Positions 52,620 to 62,559 of a stretch of DNA of 64,000 bases are shown here, piece by piece (position 1 is the first letter of the stretch; each line of letters starts with the position of its first letter). This DNA is from an uncultured Mollicutes bacterium (GTDB lineage: Bacteria > Bacillota_I > Bacilli_A > RFN20 > CAG-826): contig UQFQ01000003.1 in assembly GCA_900540395.1 (NCBI GenBank), positions 51,617 through 115,616 of the forward strand, given 5' to 3'. Made by a program: the position numbers and the translations under genes. The notes below the pieces were generated by a model, which did no database searches, was not told the DNA's origin, and saw only the letters and a list, made by a program, of their open reading frames with translations.

Positions 52620-52779
52620 TCGAAAATTTCTTAATTGAAAATTAAAACAAATAGGAATTTTACTCTTATAAGCTAAAATCTTGTAGTTATGTCTAAACTT
52701 AAAATCGCCCCATGTTATACTACCTTCAAATTACAAAAATAATTTAAATTCCAGTCTAAACTTTTAGGAATTTTTCCAC

Positions 52780-52785
52780 TATAAT
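52780..52785 (+). promoter_or_regulatory. -10 box of the YolD-like gene (leaderless candidate)
   Basis: TATAAT 9 nt before the ATG at 52795; no ribosome binding site. Confidence 0.55.
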
Positions 52786-52794
52786 TTCTTCACT

Positions 52795-53124
52795 ATGGCA
52801 GATAGAGGAATGAAGAAACGGCTTCCTTTTGCTTCTCTTGTAGAGCAACAAGAATATTTAAATAAGATGCTATATGAGAAAAATAAAATAGCACGTCCTT
52901 TAGTAAGCATTGAACGTGCTAGAAAAATAGATACTATTTTAAAACTTTATCCTAATACAACTTTAAACTTTGAACTATATATTGATGGTTATCTATATAC
53001 CTATGTTGGCAAAATTTTAAAAATAGATAAAAATAAAAAATTAGTTTATTTTGACGAGTTTTTTCTACCAATTAGAGACATTATTGATATAGAAAACCCA
53101 AATCCTTTTGCTGATATTTGTTAA
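52795..53124 (+). CDS. YolD-like protein
   Basis: A 109-residue cytoplasmic protein that follows the YolD-like pattern (PF08863): N-terminal DRGMKKRLPFASLVEQQEYL, then LVSIERARKIDTIL, and a C-terminal beta part (FELYIDGYLYTYVGKILKID, LVYFDEFFLPIRDIIDIE). YolD-like genes usually pair with Y-family polymerase genes (UvrX/DinB), but none is adjacent here. The 3' end overlaps the convergent membrane-protein gene by 4 nt. Family assignment is by pattern only. Confidence 0.6.
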   Translation: MADRGMKKRLPFASLVEQQEYLNKMLYEKNKIARPLVSIERARKIDTILKLYPNTTLNFELYIDGYLYTYVGKILKIDKNKKLVYFDEFFLPIRDIIDIENPNPFADIC

Positions 53125-53783
53125 TATCCTCTTCTTTGTTCTCTGATTGCAAAAATTGGATAAAGAAGAAAAATTACCGATGTTCCAATAGTAACAAAGC
53201 CACTTAATAATAAGTAGATAAAACTTAATGAAGTATAAAGCATATCGGCTGCGTTAATAAAAGATAAAGCTCCCATAGCGATAAGTGTTCCGGCTTGTAA
53301 TAATGAAAAAACAACCATAAGACCAGCAATAATGGCCATAATTAAATGGTTATGTTTTCCTTTATGATTAAATTCTAATATCAAAAGAATAAAATAAATA
53401 ATCCCTAAAACTAAGCCAGATATGATTGCTGAAAATAAGGTAATTCCTACACTATTTGTAAAGACTGATGTAAGGATTGATCTTATAGCTGGAATAACAT
53501 AATTAGCAATAACGAGTAAAACAATACCAGTTCTTGCAGGAGCTAAAGAATTATTCTCTTTTGCTGTTATAAAATATCTAACTAGATATAAATCAAATAA
53601 ACAATTAATAACTAAGAAAATAATACTTGAAATATCACTTATTCCACTTCCCAAAAATAAGTTTAACGCAAAATTATAAAGTTCAAGGAGTAATTGAACT
53701 GAGCAGACAATAGCTCCTAATGTTCCAATATGGAATGAGCGTAATTTTCTTCTAACTTTGTTTTTAAAATCTTCAAAATTCAT
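53121..53783 (-). CDS. Hypothetical six-helix membrane protein
   Basis: A 220-residue protein with a basic cytoplasmic N-terminus (KNKVRRKLRSF) and about six hydrophobic helices (near 20-42, 48-70, 82-100, 112-135, 145-165 and 180-210), ending in REQRRGY. No family is recognised. It is the last gene after lacZ on the minus strand (17 nt gap) and may belong to the galactoside operon, but nothing in it indicates sugar transport. It overlaps the convergent YolD-like gene by 4 nt. Confidence 0.7.
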   Translation of the reverse strand: MNFEDFKNKVRRKLRSFHIGTLGAIVCSVQLLLELYNFALNLFLGSGISDISSIIFLVINCLFDLYLVRYFITAKENNSLAPARTGIVLLVIANYVIPAIRSILTSVFTNSVGITLFSAIISGLVLGIIYFILLILEFNHKGKHNHLIMAIIAGLMVVFSLLQAGTLIAMGALSFINAADMLYTSLSFIYLLLSGFVTIGTSVIFLLYPIFAIREQRRGY

Positions 53784-53800
53784 ATAGAAAGTCCTTTTAT

Positions 53801-56800
53801 TTAGTCAACTTTCTTAATTATAAACTCTAAATGATAATGTTCACCATTTTTTATTCGATATTCTTTGTGTACAGGGTTAAACCAGGAATTGTCTCCACCT
53901 ACTCCTCTTGTTGCACAAAGTATAGTTACATAAGTGGAATTGATTTTTGGTAATTCATCTAAATGACGGGCGTTTTCAATTTCTAAATTGCTCCAAGGCA
54001 AAACTTTAAAAGCAAAAGAATTATTTAAAGCAAAGAATCCGAGTTTATTTCCGCCTTTTCCTTTTATGATTAATTCTCTTGTGTAAAGATGTAATCCACA
54101 TTCTTGAGGCTTTGCGTAATTTACATATTCATTAATTGGATTAGAAATATATCTTCCAAGCTTTTGACTTTCAAAGCGATCAATATAATTGTCTTTTTCT
54201 CCAAGACCATAATAGGTAAATTCTTCTATTACTTCTGGTATTTTAAAGGTTAAGCCGATTTCTCCAGGAGCACATTGGAGATAAGAAATCTTAATATATA
54301 AATCAACTTTTAAACTTCCATTGCTTAAAACTTCATAACTAACTTTGGCATTCTTAGGTTTACTTCCATATAAGTATCTATAAAAATAACTTAGTTTTGC
54401 AGTATTTTTGCCTATTTTAGGTTGCATAAACTTTGCAAATTTTGGAATTAAGAAATTAGCTTTAGTTGCTCCTATATAATTATCTAAAAAGAAGCGAGCT
54501 ATATTTTCATCATTATCAGTTGTTGGTCTAAATAAACTCAATTTAACAGCTTCAGCAATAAACTCCTCATTATTAATTCTTAAAGAAGAGAGCCCACCAT
54601 GAAAATTATCCATTCCAGTAAACAAATAGGAGACACCATTTGAAGAATTAACACCAAAATTATAGCCGCTTTCTATAAACTCTAAATTTACATTATTTTC
54701 ATTAAGAACATATAAAGGGGCTTTTTCTAACTTTGAGTTTACTAAAAGTTCATAAAAACCTACTTCATAATCTTTCTTTTCATAAACTTGATCTTGTTTT
54801 AAGTGGTAACTAATTCTAACTAAAAGTTCTTTATTAGAAGATAAATGTTCTCTATTTAGCTTAAGTTCAAAGGATGTTTGTGGAGCAATCTGTAAGTCGA
54901 AAGGAGATTCACTTGCTAAGACTCCATTTTCATAAAAAGCTAATTTAAAATAATAATCATTTGTTCCTTTAAATAAATTTGTGTTTTTAATAAGGATGCC
55001 TTCTGGAACTTCTTCGAACTTAATATCTTGATAATAATATTTTGCAGTATCTAGCTTACTAGTTTTACTTCTATCACTTAAAAGTAAACCATCAGCACAG
55101 AAAACACCATCGTTTGGTTGGTCTTTAAAATCTCCTCCATATCTAATTGATTTTGATACTTCATCAACTATTCCTTGATCTACAAAATCCCAAATAAATC
55201 CGCCTTGATAATTGTCAAACTTATCAATTAAATCCATATATTCTTTAAAGTTACCAGTTGAATTACCCATTGAATGCTCAAATTCACATAAAATATATGG
55301 CTTATTTTTTTTATTTTTTAATCTTTTTGAAATGTCATCTGCTGTTACATACATTCCTGAATCAATATCGGTTAACGCAGCGTATTTCTTTTTATAATAA
55401 CATCCTTCGTAATGAACTAGTCTTAAAGGGTCGATTTCCTTAAAGAATTTATATGAGTTTTTAAGAACGCTTCCAACACTGCTTTCATTGCCTAAACTCC
55501 AAATGATAATAGAAGGATGATTATGGTCTCTTTTATAAATAGCTTCGTTTTTCGCCATAATTAAATCATTAAATTCTTCATGATTTCCTGGTAAAACTGT
55601 GCTAAACCCACCTCTTTTTTGTAAACTTCCCCATGTACCATGAGTTTCTAAGTCTACTTCATCTATAACATAAAATCCTAATTTGTCGCAAAGTTCATAA
55701 AAATATTCTTTGTTAGGATAATGAGATGTTCTAATCGCATTAAAATTATTAGCTTTTAAAAGAAGCAGGTCTTCTTTAATTGTTTCATCGCTTATTGCAC
55801 GGCCAACTCGCATCTCAAATTCATGTCTATTAACACCTTTTAAGATAAGTCTTTGTCCATTAATAAGCATTATCCCATTTCTAATTTCAATTGACCTAAA
55901 GCCAATATCAAAAGTTGTTGCTTCAATTAAGGTATTATCTTTCACTAAAAAGATATCTAATTGATATAAGTTAGGTACTTCGCTTGACCATGGATTAATA
56001 TTCGTAATACTTTTTTTAATTAAGAATTCTTCATTAGTTAAATTCTTTTGTTCTTCAAATAATTTATTACCATTAAATTTTAATGAATACTTTAAAAAAG
56101 AATTTGTTAAATTTCCTTTTACTCTAACTGTTAAATCTAAAATTCCAGTTGAATAATCTTCACTTAAAAAAGAACGATTATCAATGTCAACCATGTGAGT
56201 AAAAGGGATAAATTTAAGATTTACATCTCTAAATATTCCGCCAAATCTCCACATATCTTGATCCTCAAACCAAGATTGTTTGGAATATTTAAAAACGATT
56301 AAAGCAATTCGGTTGACTCCCCTAACTAAATAATTTGTTAAATCAAACTCTGTTGGAGTAAAGTTTTTCTCGGAATACCCAATAAAATAGCCATTTAAAT
56401 AAAGATATAAAGCTGAATTAAATCCACCGATTTCTAAGATAATTCTTTCAGAAAGCGGCTTATTCATTTCTATATCTTTGAAATAGATTCCTAAAGGATT
56501 ATTGATAGGCGCATTACCAAGTTTAACATCTTCTTTTCCAAACCAAGGATATTGTTGATTAACATATTGAGGTTGACCATATCCATTTAATTCAAAATGA
56601 CCAGGAACATTTATTTCATTTAAAGAATTAATATCAAAATTTGGTGACAATAAATATTCTGCTTCTTCACAAAATCTTGAAAAAAAGGCAAAACGCCACT
56701 TTCCATTAAGCGAGACCTTATTTTCGTGATTATCAAAATAAATTTTATGGTCAGAATGATTAGGTAAAGTATTAATTTCAGTAATACTTGGATTGTTTAA

Positions 56801-56827
56801 AAATGTTAAATCAATAACGCTTGCCAT
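53801..56827 (-). CDS. lacZ: Beta-galactosidase, GH2 LacZ type
   Basis: A 1008-residue enzyme with the full five-domain LacZ plan: jelly-roll (about 40-205; VPGHFELNGYGQPQYVNQQY, WRFGGIFRDVNL), Ig-like domain, catalytic barrel (about 320-590; LKGVNRHEF, AIRTSHYPN, DEVDLETHGTW), second Ig-like and a C-terminal beta-sandwich. Acid/base is Glu448 in WSLGNESS and nucleophile Glu515 in CEFEHSMGNS. No signal peptide, so it is cytoplasmic. Cleaves lactose-type beta-galactosides. It follows the alpha-galactosidase gene by 2 nt in a galactoside operon. Confidence 0.95.
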   Translation of the reverse strand: MASVIDLTFLNNPSITEINTLPNHSDHKIYFDNHENKVSLNGKWRFAFFSRFCEEAEYLLSPNFDINSLNEINVPGHFELNGYGQPQYVNQQYPWFGKEDVKLGNAPINNPLGIYFKDIEMNKPLSERIILEIGGFNSALYLYLNGYFIGYSEKNFTPTEFDLTNYLVRGVNRIALIVFKYSKQSWFEDQDMWRFGGIFRDVNLKFIPFTHMVDIDNRSFLSEDYSTGILDLTVRVKGNLTNSFLKYSLKFNGNKLFEEQKNLTNEEFLIKKSITNINPWSSEVPNLYQLDIFLVKDNTLIEATTFDIGFRSIEIRNGIMLINGQRLILKGVNRHEFEMRVGRAISDETIKEDLLLLKANNFNAIRTSHYPNKEYFYELCDKLGFYVIDEVDLETHGTWGSLQKRGGFSTVLPGNHEEFNDLIMAKNEAIYKRDHNHPSIIIWSLGNESSVGSVLKNSYKFFKEIDPLRLVHYEGCYYKKKYAALTDIDSGMYVTADDISKRLKNKKNKPYILCEFEHSMGNSTGNFKEYMDLIDKFDNYQGGFIWDFVDQGIVDEVSKSIRYGGDFKDQPNDGVFCADGLLLSDRSKTSKLDTAKYYYQDIKFEEVPEGILIKNTNLFKGTNDYYFKLAFYENGVLASESPFDLQIAPQTSFELKLNREHLSSNKELLVRISYHLKQDQVYEKKDYEVGFYELLVNSKLEKAPLYVLNENNVNLEFIESGYNFGVNSSNGVSYLFTGMDNFHGGLSSLRINNEEFIAEAVKLSLFRPTTDNDENIARFFLDNYIGATKANFLIPKFAKFMQPKIGKNTAKLSYFYRYLYGSKPKNAKVSYEVLSNGSLKVDLYIKISYLQCAPGEIGLTFKIPEVIEEFTYYGLGEKDNYIDRFESQKLGRYISNPINEYVNYAKPQECGLHLYTRELIIKGKGGNKLGFFALNNSFAFKVLPWSNLEIENARHLDELPKINSTYVTILCATRGVGGDNSWFNPVHKEYRIKNGEHYHLEFIIKKVD

Positions 56828-56829
56828 AA

Positions 56830-59064
56830 CTATAACAATTTTTCCCTTTTTGCTTTTTGTGCTTTGTTATTTAAAACTGTTTTTACAATTTTATTAACTT
56901 GTTTAATTACAAATAACATTGTCATGCCCTCTTTTAAAGGAGCACTAATATTAATTCCGATGTTCATATAAAAATCGCCCTTATAAACATCATTAGTTAA
57001 AGAATTAAAGTAATATTTTTCAGGATCTAACCCCTTTAAACGTATAAAACGACCTTTAGTTTGTTCACGTTTAAAATTAAAGTTAAATACTAATGCTTCT
57101 TTTTTATCTTTAGTTACACACATCCAAGAAGCAAAATTGGATTCATAAGGTGATTTTAAAACATAATAATCACCTAGAGTAACTACGTGATGAAATTGTT
57201 TCACGATTTCATTTAATGAAACAATTGTTTTCTTTTCTTCTTCAGTAAGTTTAGCTGGATCAAGTTCGTATCCAAAAGTTCCAAAAGCGGCAATAATTAT
57301 TTTATCTTGCATTGATAAAGAATTTGCTGCGCTAACATGAGCACCTATTGTTGATAAAGGATAAAATATGTTAGTTGCAAATTGAATCATTACTCTTGAA
57401 AAAGGATTTGTTTCATCACTTCCCCATATTTGAGGCGAATAATAAAGCATGCCTAAATCGAATCTACCACCTCCGCTTGCACAAGTTTCTAATAATACAT
57501 CTGGGTATTTATTAGTAAACTTATCAAGCAGCTTATATGAGCCTAAAACAAACCTGTGAAAAATTTCGCCCTGTTTTTCATCAGTTAAATATAATGAAGA
57601 AATTTCCGATAAATATCGATTAAAATCCCGTTTACAATAATCAATTCTATATTTATCAAATATGTTAGACAACTTATCAAATATATAATCAATTACTTCT
57701 GGATTAGTTAAATCGAGTACTAATTGATGTCTTAATAACGTTGGATTTTGTTTTCTATCATATAAAGCATATTCTGGGTGCTTTTTAAAAATCTCAGAGT
57801 CTGGAGATATCATTTCAGGTTCGACCCATAATCCAAAAAACATATCATTAGCATGAGCAAAGTCGATGACTTCTTTCAGATTAATTTTCTCATTATTTAC
57901 ATCCCAATCACCAAGACTTGATTTATCATTATTCCTTTTCCCAAACCAACCATCATCTAAAACAACCTGTTTGATTCCAAGTGCTTTTGCATCAAGAATA
58001 AGTTTTTTGATTTTTTCTGTATCAAAATCAAATAAGAATGGCTCCCACGAATTAATCAAAATTGGTCTTTCTTTTAGAGCAAACTGTCTTGGCAAAAGAT
58101 ATTGACGCACTAAATCATGCATTGTTTGAGAAGCTTTATTTATTCCTTCACTAGAGTAAACAAGTACACATTCAGGTGTATCAAATGATTCTCCGTTTTT
58201 TAAAGTAAATTCAAAACAATTATCATTAATTAAAGCGTTTAACCTAAAGTGATCGTATTCATCTAAACCAACTTCAAACTTAAAATTTCCACTATAAAGA
58301 AGAGAACACATATACACTTCGCCATAATCATAATTAGCTTCTTTTTCTTTAATAATAATTGCTGGATTTTGTCTAAATCCTCTAGCGCCATGATTATCAT
58401 TAACTACAGTGAGGCTGTGTCCAATCTTGATTTTCTCTAATTCTCTATCGTCACCCCATTGCCCATGAACCGAAATTAACTCGTAATCTTTATTTACAGA
58501 ATCTAATTCTAAAGAACAAAGTCTTTTAATTTTAATCTCATGTTTAGATAGGTTCTTAATTTGAGAAAATCTAACTAAAACATTCAAGTTTTTAAAAATG
58601 GTGTAATAAAGAGTTAAAAAGATATCATCTGTTTCATCTTTTAATGTTACAGCTAATGTCTCTGCATCATCTTTTTTATTTACTTTAAAATGAGGTAGGT
58701 CGTTTGGAGAGACCTTAGAAGTTGAAATATAATGCGAATGGTATTTAAAATTTGTTATTTCTGAACCATCGGCATGCTTAATAATTGCAAAAGGTGGTCG
58801 ACAATCGCTTTTTAAATAACTTCCGCATTCAAAAAGTCCGCCTTGTTCACTAAAATAATAACCTTCATCACATATTTCTAAATTTTGTTTTAAGTAAGCG
58901 TAGCGCTCAATATATCTTTCATTGACTCTTTCTAAAGTAATATCATTTAACTTTTTACCACTATAAAGGTGTATTAAATAGCCTAATTTGTTAATTGAAA
59001 AATAATATGAATAATTATCATTTGATAAATGAAAGATCTTTCTTTTAGCATCAAATTTAATCAT
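56830..59064 (-). CDS. Alpha-galactosidase, GH36
   Basis: A 744-residue cytoplasmic enzyme with an N-terminal beta-supersandwich (about 1-325), a catalytic barrel (about 330-640; SWEPFLFDF, VVLDDGWFGKR, GLWVEPEMIS) and a C-terminal beta domain. Asp480 in IDYCKRDFNR is the nucleophile; Asp550 in WGSDETNP is the acid/base. The GGGRFDLGMLYYSPQIW segment is typical of the raffinose/melibiose enzymes. It removes alpha-1,6-galactose from raffinose-family sugars. The gene lies between GH13 and lacZ with no gap (adjacent stop/start), which supports a shared transcript. Confidence 0.95.
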   Translation of the reverse strand: MIKFDAKRKIFHLSNDNYSYYFSINKLGYLIHLYSGKKLNDITLERVNERYIERYAYLKQNLEICDEGYYFSEQGGLFECGSYLKSDCRPPFAIIKHADGSEITNFKYHSHYISTSKVSPNDLPHFKVNKKDDAETLAVTLKDETDDIFLTLYYTIFKNLNVLVRFSQIKNLSKHEIKIKRLCSLELDSVNKDYELISVHGQWGDDRELEKIKIGHSLTVVNDNHGARGFRQNPAIIIKEKEANYDYGEVYMCSLLYSGNFKFEVGLDEYDHFRLNALINDNCFEFTLKNGESFDTPECVLVYSSEGINKASQTMHDLVRQYLLPRQFALKERPILINSWEPFLFDFDTEKIKKLILDAKALGIKQVVLDDGWFGKRNNDKSSLGDWDVNNEKINLKEVIDFAHANDMFFGLWVEPEMISPDSEIFKKHPEYALYDRKQNPTLLRHQLVLDLTNPEVIDYIFDKLSNIFDKYRIDYCKRDFNRYLSEISSLYLTDEKQGEIFHRFVLGSYKLLDKFTNKYPDVLLETCASGGGRFDLGMLYYSPQIWGSDETNPFSRVMIQFATNIFYPLSTIGAHVSAANSLSMQDKIIIAAFGTFGYELDPAKLTEEEKKTIVSLNEIVKQFHHVVTLGDYYVLKSPYESNFASWMCVTKDKKEALVFNFNFKREQTKGRFIRLKGLDPEKYYFNSLTNDVYKGDFYMNIGINISAPLKEGMTMLFVIKQVNKIVKTVLNNKAQKAKREKLL

Positions 59065-60714
59065 CTATAACACCTCAAAAATACCACCAAAATATGGAGG
59101 AAGCTCATTTAATTTAACATCATTATCATAGTTAGAAATTAAGCACTTTAAAGTTAAAATCTCGTCAAACTTCACTTTTTTATCTGAAAAATTAAGAATT
59201 ATTTGATAAGTTTTTCCATTATAAACTCTAAAGAAACTCACAATATCTTTCTTTAATGCTTCTTCTTTAAATTCGCCAAATTTTAAAACATCGCTTTCGT
59301 TTCTAAACTTAATAATCTTTTTATAAAAATTAAGAATTGAGTTAGGATCTTTTAGTTCGCCTTCAACATTAATAGTTTCAAAAAGAGGATTAACTTTAAG
59401 CCATGTTGAAGAACCAGCATTAAATCCGCCATTAACTGTATTTGCCCATTGCATTGGAGTACGAGCGTGATCTCTATTTATTGTTTCATTAACCATCTTA
59501 AAAGCTTTACTTTCACTCACCTTTAATAAACGCTTAACGGTTTGAGTTGTGGTTATTGCTGCAACATCCTTGCAATCTTTTAAGCTAGCATTTGGAATAT
59601 TTAAAGAACCTATTTCTTCACCTTGATAAATAAACGGGGTTCCTTTTAAACTCAAAAGAAAAATAGCAAGCATTTTTGCACTTTCTTTATGATACTTTGT
59701 CGCATCGCCATAACGATTAACACTTCTTAATTGGTCATGGTTTTCAAGATAATTTGCAATCCAAGGTACATCCTTTTGCCATTTAAAAATAGGTTTTACT
59801 AATCTTTTAACATTAAATTTTCTTTTAAAAACAGGAATTAATTTACTCTTGTCTGCATAAACATGGTCAAATTCAAAGAACATGTCTAAGCAACGTTCGT
59901 TTAAAAAACGATTTCCACTCTCTTTATCTAATTCGCCAGTTTCACCAACTAAGAAAGTATCATAATTATCTAAAACTTCTGTCCTAAACTTAGTAAGGAT
60001 TTTAAACATTTCTTCTTGGTTAGAATAATATTTAAGTCCTTTATTATAAAGAATATGTGAATAATCATTTTTAAGGCTAGATTTATAAATATGGTTAATA
60101 ACATCACATCTAAACCCATAAACACCTTTATCTAGCCAAAACTTTAAAATATCTTCGACTTCTTTTATAACTTCAGGATTAGAATAATTTAAATCAGCTT
60201 GAGTGTCGCAATATAAGTGCATATAAAAGTAGCCAGGTAAACTAGAAATTTTCTCCCAAGCTTTTCCAGTGAAACAACTTTGCCAGTTGTTAGGCTCCTT
60301 TTTATGGTTTTTGCCCTTACCTTCTTTAATAAAATAGTAATTACGATATTTGTTTTCTGGTGTTTCAATCGCTTTTTTAAACCACTCATGTTCAGTCGAT
60401 GTGTGGTTAATTACTAAATCCATGACAATCTTAATATCTCTTTTGTTAGCCTCTAACAAAAGTTCATCAAAATCCGCCATTGTTCCAAAACGAGGATTAA
60501 TATTTTTATAGTCTGCAATATCATATCCCATGTCATCCATTGGGGAAACATATATAGGTGATAACCAGATAATTCCTATTCCTAAATCTTTTAAATAATC
60601 AAGTTTTGCAGTGATTCCTTTTAAATCACCCCATCCATCATTATTGGCATCATTAAAGCTTGATGGGTAGATTTGATAAACTATTCTCTTTTTAAACTCA
60701 TTGCTTTGATTCAT
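59065..60714 (-). CDS. Alpha-glucosidase, GH13 (oligo-1,6-glucosidase type)
   Basis: A 549-residue cytoplasmic GH13 enzyme. Conserved regions: DLVINH (region I), GFRCDVINH (Asp204, nucleophile), LVGETGEL (Glu258, acid/base) and ENHDQ (transition-state Asp). Early VYQIYPSSFNDANNDGWGDL is typical of the GH13_31 group (oligo-1,6-glucosidase, sucrose hydrolase, dextran glucosidase). An insert ETPENKYRNYYFIKEGKGK is also of that group. The start at 60714 (ATG) is chosen over a TTG at 60732. It overlaps the end of the transporter gene by 17 nt. Acts on the glucose-containing part of the imported sugar. Confidence 0.93.
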   Translation of the reverse strand: MNQSNEFKKRIVYQIYPSSFNDANNDGWGDLKGITAKLDYLKDLGIGIIWLSPIYVSPMDDMGYDIADYKNINPRFGTMADFDELLLEANKRDIKIVMDLVINHTSTEHEWFKKAIETPENKYRNYYFIKEGKGKNHKKEPNNWQSCFTGKAWEKISSLPGYFYMHLYCDTQADLNYSNPEVIKEVEDILKFWLDKGVYGFRCDVINHIYKSSLKNDYSHILYNKGLKYYSNQEEMFKILTKFRTEVLDNYDTFLVGETGELDKESGNRFLNERCLDMFFEFDHVYADKSKLIPVFKRKFNVKRLVKPIFKWQKDVPWIANYLENHDQLRSVNRYGDATKYHKESAKMLAIFLLSLKGTPFIYQGEEIGSLNIPNASLKDCKDVAAITTTQTVKRLLKVSESKAFKMVNETINRDHARTPMQWANTVNGGFNAGSSTWLKVNPLFETINVEGELKDPNSILNFYKKIIKFRNESDVLKFGEFKEEALKKDIVSFFRVYNGKTYQIILNFSDKKVKFDEILTLKCLISNYDNDVKLNELPPYFGGIFEVL

Positions 60715-61339
60715 TTTGACGTCTCTTTTCAATCTCTAAAACCATAATTTCATGATTTTCTTCAGTGATTTTATATGTGCATTTAATCCAAATAAAACAA
60801 GCTAGCATTAATAAACCTGGAACAATTGTAAATCCAACTTGATAAACAATTCTTTGCCATAGTTCAACATTTTCATATCCTGTTAAAGCGTTTGCAATAT
60901 TACCAACATATTGCCCAACATGAACTGCATCATCACCAAATTGAGCAATAGCGTCCATTTCAGCTTGGCTAATTTGATTGGAGATTGAATAAAGCGCGCC
61001 AGCTAAAAGTGAGACATAAAGTACAACTTGTTGTAAAGAAGAGCCAAGTTTAGCAGTGAATGCTCTAAGAGAAAAAACTGAACTTTCTCTTCTTTCTTTA
61101 AAATGATATTCATTATATTCAATCGAATCTTGAATCATTATGTATAAAATCATACTGATTAAAGTTTGTGCAAAGAAAACAATAAACCCTAATACGCACA
61201 ATAATGGGAAAAATGTAACAGGATTTAAGAAAACATAGAGGAATAAGAAACCATATCCAGTAAATGTAACAACACTTGCTATATTAAAAATTTTCATTCT
61301 ATGTATTTTGAATTTATTAACTAAAACAGGATATATAAA
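60698..61339 (-). pseudogene. C-terminal part of an interrupted GPH-family sugar transporter
   Basis: The frame continues directly after the TAA at 61340-61342: FIYPVLVNKFKIHRMKIF and on, with no frameshift, so a single codon separates it from the N-terminal part. It holds about five helices, the conserved MIQDSIEYNEYHFKERRESSVFSLRAF block of GPH (glycoside-pentoside-hexuronide) transporters and a basic tail. A separate start at 61297 is possible in principle but has no ribosome binding site. It overlaps the GH13 gene by 17 nt. Confidence 0.8.
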
Positions 61340-62236
61340 TTAACCCAATAATGTTGCAAGAGCATAAACAACAGTAAATACCAATTGATAGGTTCCTGCA
61401 GCAGAATACCCAAAATTAAAATAGAAATAATTTAGACCTAAAGTTACAAGAATACTTGAACCAGTATAATAGAGTAAAATTCCAACAATTGAGCTTCTAA
61501 CTTGATCATTTTTTACTAAAACACTGAAGATGTCTTTAAATTTCATCTTTTCACTGCTTTGTTCAACTTCATCAGCTCTTTTTCTTTCCTTCATGAAAAT
61601 AACTAAGATAAATTGACTGAGGAAATACAAAACAGAAGCTATGATAGCAAACCACATGTAGGAAATTGTATAGCCAAAACTTGAAGATAAAATTGGAACT
61701 AATCCACCAGCTGTAAAACTACCTATTGAAACAAAAATAGATAATAGAGTTGTTAAATTAGCTCTTACTTTCTCTTTCTGTGAAAGTGAAGGCAGAACAC
61801 TCCAAAACGCGATATCATTCATCGTATAGGTAAAATCCCATAAGAAATAGAAAACGGCAAATAAAGCAACATAAGCCCAACCATGAACTTGAAGACAGAA
61901 CATTAATATTGTAACTATGCTACTTAATAGAGCTCCTATAAAAATCCAAGGACGGTATTTTCCCCGCTTAAGATTTACTTTTTCAACAATAAATCCCATG
62001 ATAGGATCATTAAATCCATCCCAAATTCTTAAAACGATAATTATAACTGTGATGGTACTATACATTGCGATATAATCGCCTCCATCACCTCCACCAATTC
62101 CACAATATTGAGCATACATTAATAAAAACATGCTAACGAATTGGTAGCAAAGATCACGGAACATTCCGCTACTACAAAATAACCATTTTGTAAGTTTAGG
62201 AACGTTTTCACCTTCAAAGGTTTTGTTTTTAAACAT
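61340..62236 (-). pseudogene. N-terminal part of an interrupted GPH-family sugar transporter
   Basis: A 298-codon part with a good start at 62236 (AAAGAGG 9 nt upstream). It holds about seven helices and the GPH hallmarks RIWDGFNDPIMGFIVEK (RxxDAxxDPxxG-type) and GKYRPWIF. It ends ATLLG then TAA where the family has a hydrophobic residue; one base change (for example TTA to TAA) explains it. Joined to 60698-61339 the protein would be about 511 residues, the normal size for GPH symporters. The transporter would import alpha/beta-galactosides or alpha-glucosides for the three enzymes downstream. It is either recently inactivated or the window has an error here. Confidence 0.85.
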
Positions 62237-62559
62237 AATATTTATCCTCTTTCTTATAATTATACTTAACAAGAGGTGAATTATATATAAAAAACTGCTT
62301 GGTTATCGCATTATTTTGTATTTGTTTTGATATAGCATATTTAGTAGATTTTCTTGGTAAAAATTCTTATAACCAATGAAAGAAAAAGCACAATTTTGTT
62401 TGTTTCTTATCGAAAAACCTTGCAAAAACAATGTTTTTTTCAAAATAACACATTAATACTATAATAAAGCAATGTTAGAAATTGATTTAAGATATATTAG
62501 TACAAATTTAAAAGCCAGGGATTTGACCTGGCCTATTTTTTTTATTTTTTTCAGTTTGA
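62237..62559. other. Intergenic region of 323 bp
   Basis: Contains a TATAAT (62259-62264, minus) for the transporter operon with no good -35, distant inverted TTGGTTAT/ATAACCAA (62299-62306 and 62369-62376), a copy of the AAAACCTTGCAAAA element (62413-62429), and the enolase terminator (62513-62533). No gene was seen. Confidence 0.6.
62513..62533 (-). terminator. Terminator of the enolase gene
   Basis: GCCAGG/CCTGGC 6-bp stem (62514-62519, 62527-62532) with a 7-nt loop, followed by TTTTAAATTT on the minus strand. T8 on the plus side would also allow the reverse orientation. Confidence 0.75.

Noticed and set aside
61340..61342. Alternative genetic code or recoding at the in-frame stop
   Set aside because: TAA and TGA both end other intact genes here, Trp is TGG, and no recoding structure was seen next to the TAA.
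62299..62376. Distant inverted repeat TTGGTTAT/ATAACCAA as a looping operator pair
   Set aside because: Half-sites are 62 bp apart, AT-rich and unaccompanied by a regulator gene; chance is a sufficient explanation.
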